8,032 bases of DNA from contig LJCR01000081.1 in assembly GCA_001399705.1 (NCBI GenBank), positions 1 to 8,032 on the forward strand. Reading direction: 5' to 3'. Under the pieces are notes generated by a model, which saw nothing but the letters and a program-made list of their open reading frames with translations, did no database searches and was not told where the DNA came from. Both the position numbers and the translations under genes were made by a program. The stretch comes from Kouleothrix aurantiaca (GTDB lineage Bacteria; Chloroflexota; Chloroflexia; Chloroflexales; Roseiflexaceae). Below are positions 6,329 through 8,032 of the stretch, piece after piece; position 1 is the stretch's first letter, and each line of letters starts with the position of its first letter.

Positions 6329-6919
6329 ATGCACGACACCTTTATCAACGACCACCTCGAGAGGCTGGAGCAGCAGGATCCCGGCAGCCGCGACCACGCG
6401 CAGCGCGTGGCGATCTACGGCATGGCGCTGGGCCAGAAGCTCGGTCTGTCGAGCGAGGATTTACAGCAGCTACGGTGGGGCCTACTGCTGCACGATGTCG
6501 GCAAGCTGGGCGTGCCGGACGGTATCATTCGGTTCCCCGGCAAGCTCACGGCCAAGGAGTGGGCGGCCGTCATGCAGCACCCGGCCTACGGCGACCAGAT
6601 GCTCGCCGAGGTCGAAGGCGCGGGCCTGCTGCGCACGGCGGTGCGGCACCACCACGAGCGCTATGACGGCGACGGCTACCCCGCCGGCCTCAGTCGCAAC
6701 GAGATCCCGCTGTTCGCCCGTATCGCGGCGATTTGTGATTCGTGGGACGTGATGCTCACGGATCGTGCCTATAAGCCGGCCATGACAGTCGCCGAAGCCG
6801 TAGCGGAGCTGCGGCGCTGTAGTGGCACGCAGTTCGACCCCTCTCTGGTCGACCTGTTCCTGTCGGTGTCCCACCGCATGGCGGACATCCCTTCCTACGT
6901 CGAGCACTACATCAGTTAA
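6329..6919 (+). CDS. Free-standing HD-GYP domain phosphodiesterase
   Basis: This 196-residue protein is nearly all one HD-GYP domain. Visible landmarks are H23 (R-D-H-A-Q-R-V), H55-D56-V-G-K59, the conserved G-V-P-D (61-64) and P-G-K-L-T-A-K-E (70-77), H84-P85, H107-H108-H109-E110, D113-G-D-G-Y-P (113-118), I-P-L-F-A-R-I (126-132), the D137-S-W-D140 metal-site segment followed by T-D-R-A-Y, and a late G-T-Q-F-D-P. HD-GYP enzymes hydrolyse cyclic di-GMP (some also cGAMP) with a two- or three-metal centre; all expected ligands seem present, so it is probably active. There is no receiver, PAS or membrane domain, so nothing in the protein senses a signal. AGAGG (6316-6320) lies eight bases before the ATG. 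Its place between a small-terminase-like and a ParB-like gene is unusual and may indicate manipulation of host cyclic-nucleotide signalling. Confidence 0.9.
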   Translation: MHDTFINDHLERLEQQDPGSRDHAQRVAIYGMALGQKLGLSSEDLQQLRWGLLLHDVGKLGVPDGIIRFPGKLTAKEWAAVMQHPAYGDQMLAEVEGAGLLRTAVRHHHERYDGDGYPAGLSRNEIPLFARIAAICDSWDVMLTDRAYKPAMTVAEAVAELRRCSGTQFDPSLVDLFLSVSHRMADIPSYVEHYIS

Positions 6920-6933
6920 AGGAGCCTAGTTCA

Positions 6934-7557
6934 ATGCAGCATCCAACCTGGACATCGAAGGTCGTCAAGCACGCCGACGTGGCGCCCGGCGACCTCCTCA
7001 ACCACCCGGACAACGTCACGATCCACACCGCCGAGCAGCAGGAGGACATGGTTCGCATGTTCCGCAAGATCGGCTGGGCGGCCTCGGTGCTCGTGAGCGT
7101 GAAGACTGGCCGCATCATCGACGGGCATATGCGCGTCGCGGCCGCCCTGAACGCCGGCGCTAGTACGGTGCCGGTCGATTACGTGGATCTGACCGAGGCC
7201 GAGGAGCGCAAGGCGCTGCTGTACCTCAAGCGCATGACCACGCTGGCCGGCATCGACCGCGTCAATTTGGCCGACGTGCTGGAGCAGGTCTCCACGCTGG
7301 ACGCCGACATTGCGGCGATGGCCGACGCCTTCGCCCGCTCCAGCGGCCTGCTGAGGGCGCAGAAGCTGATGGCCGACCGAGAGACGCCGCAGTATATGGA
7401 CGTCACGATCGGCGAGTTCACCTTCCAGATCACCTGGCCCGAGTACGTCCACTGGCGGCTCGGCATGCAGGACATCTGCAAGACCAGGAAGAAAACCCTG
7501 TTAGCTGAAATTTATGTCCGTTTGGGACTTCCCAAACCGACCGACGACATCAAGTAG
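6934..7557 (+). CDS. ParB/Srx-fold domain protein with C-terminal beta-helix module
   Basis: This is a 207-residue protein. The ParB-like domain (about 9-100) contains N-H-P-D-N (23-27), G-W (47-48) leading into a beta strand, and I-I-D-G-H-M-R (61-67), the nucleotide-loop box. A helical region follows (about 100-150). The C-terminal ~45 residues (M-D-V-T-I-G-E-F-T-F-Q-I then a helix) resemble the C-terminus of the first gene in the window (R-T-I-L-I-G-R-H-H-I), so the two share architecture, without the proline linker here. AAAGGAG (6918-6924), overlapping the upstream TAA, lies nine bases before the ATG. Such short ParB-like proteins are common near phage terminase genes and are often annotated as ParB nucleases, although nuclease activity is rarely shown. 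It is not a chromosome-partition ParB: no central helix-turn-helix is evident. Confidence 0.82.
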   Translation: MQHPTWTSKVVKHADVAPGDLLNHPDNVTIHTAEQQEDMVRMFRKIGWAASVLVSVKTGRIIDGHMRVAAALNAGASTVPVDYVDLTEAEERKALLYLKRMTTLAGIDRVNLADVLEQVSTLDADIAAMADAFARSSGLLRAQKLMADRETPQYMDVTIGEFTFQITWPEYVHWRLGMQDICKTRKKTLLAEIYVRLGLPKPTDDIK

Positions 7558-7608
7558 GCGCTTCGCCGCTCCCATACATTGTCACTGAAAGGACACTGAG
7601 GAAATACA

Positions 7609-8032
7609 ATGAACAACCCCTGGCAGAACCGCATCGTGGGCCACGAGGAAGTCGATCCGCTGACGCTGAAGGCTCACCCGAAGAACGTCCGCACGCACGC
7701 GAGCGCGCAGCGCCGCCTGATGGAGTCGGCCCTCGACGAGCTGGGCCACGTCGGCAAGATCGTTGTGAGCCAGCGCACGCGGCGCGTGCTCAACGGCCAC
7801 CTGCGCGTCGAGCTGGCGATCGGCCGCGACGAAGAGACGATCCCGGTCACCTGGATCGACGTGGATGAGCAAGAGGAGCTGGTGGTACTGGCGTTCTTCG
7901 ACCAGATTGGCGATGGCGCGAAGATCGACGCCGCGAAGCTGCAAAGCACGCTCAGCCAGGTCAGCGCCGAGAGCGATGGCCTCAGAACGATGCTCGCCGA
8001 TTGGGGCGCCGGCTTCCAGGTGACGATCGTAC
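7609..8032 (+). CDS. ParB/Srx-fold domain protein (3' end missing)
   Basis: The frame opens at ATG 7609 with GAGG (7598-7601) seven bases upstream and stays open for 141 codons to the window edge. The N-terminal part is a ParB-like domain: A-H-P-K-N-V-R (22-28), a G-K-I-V-V strand (49-53) and V-L-N-G-H-L-R (60-66). Beyond it, V-D-E-Q-E-E-L-V-V-L-A (about 86-96) matches the helix that follows the box in the preceding gene (T-E-A-E-E-R-K-A-L-L). It resembles both the preceding gene and the first gene of the window, but all three differ too much to be recent duplicates. It probably continues into the helical and C-terminal modules seen in those two. Confidence 0.82.
   Translation, partial: MNNPWQNRIVGHEEVDPLTLKAHPKNVRTHASAQRRLMESALDELGHVGKIVVSQRTRRVLNGHLRVELAIGRDEETIPVTWIDVDEQEELVVLAFFDQIGDGAKIDAAKLQSTLSQVSAESDGLRTMLADWGAGFQVTIV

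Noticed and set aside
7558..7608. Possible promoter in the 51-base gap before the last gene
   Set aside because: I found no convincing -35 and -10 pair; only a Shine-Dalgarno site is clear, so the gene is probably read from upstream.
2..8032. Chromosome-partition ParB with parS sites
   Set aside because: No ParA partner gene, no central DNA-binding helix-turn-helix in the ParB-like proteins, and no obvious parS-like palindrome cluster.

Overview
This is a compact, GC-rich bacterial or phage sequence in which every gene reads on the + strand and no gap between genes exceeds about 85 bases. The host cannot be fixed from the sequence. The strong GC bias, the GTG starts and the purine-rich Shine-Dalgarno sites would fit a high-GC bacterium such as a Chloroflexota member, but that is a low-confidence guess. 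The gene types (a run of ParB-like proteins, a protein resembling a terminase small subunit, tight translational coupling) suggest a prophage, phage or related mobile element. No large terminase, portal, capsid or integrase lies in the window, so the phage reading is inference.

Layout. At 2-745 is the 3' part of a ParB/Srx-fold protein with a proline-rich linker and a small C-terminal module. At 761-2164, 2173-3564 and 3569-4960 are three tandem full-length paralogs of 463-467 residues. Each has an N-terminal ParB-like domain, a middle domain of uncertain nature (it faintly resembles the small domain of fold-type-II PLP enzymes), a class I SAM-dependent methyltransferase domain and a conserved C-terminal tail. 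A strong intrinsic terminator (4992-5031) closes this block. The second block holds a protein with a duplicated ~48-residue module (5045-5815), a terminase-small-subunit-like helix-turn-helix protein (5816-6310), a free-standing and apparently intact HD-GYP phosphodiesterase (6329-6919), a short ParB-like protein (6934-7557), and another ParB-like gene running off the right edge (7609-8032).

How it may work together. Six of nine genes carry a ParB/Srx-type domain, each with a G-H-x-R motif in the nucleotide-binding box. Single-domain ParB-like proteins beside small terminase genes are common in phage packaging regions. The unusual part is the tandem triplet, whose methyltransferase domain lacks the catalytic motif of N6-adenine/N4-cytosine enzymes (D/N/S-P-P-Y/F/W) and of C5-cytosine enzymes (P-C). 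It therefore looks like a small-molecule-type methyltransferase fused to a ParB domain. This block is the best candidate here for an undescribed system, possibly DNA or nucleotide hypermodification or counter-defence, but its substrate is unknown. The HD-GYP enzyme in the same region suggests manipulation of cyclic-dinucleotide signalling.
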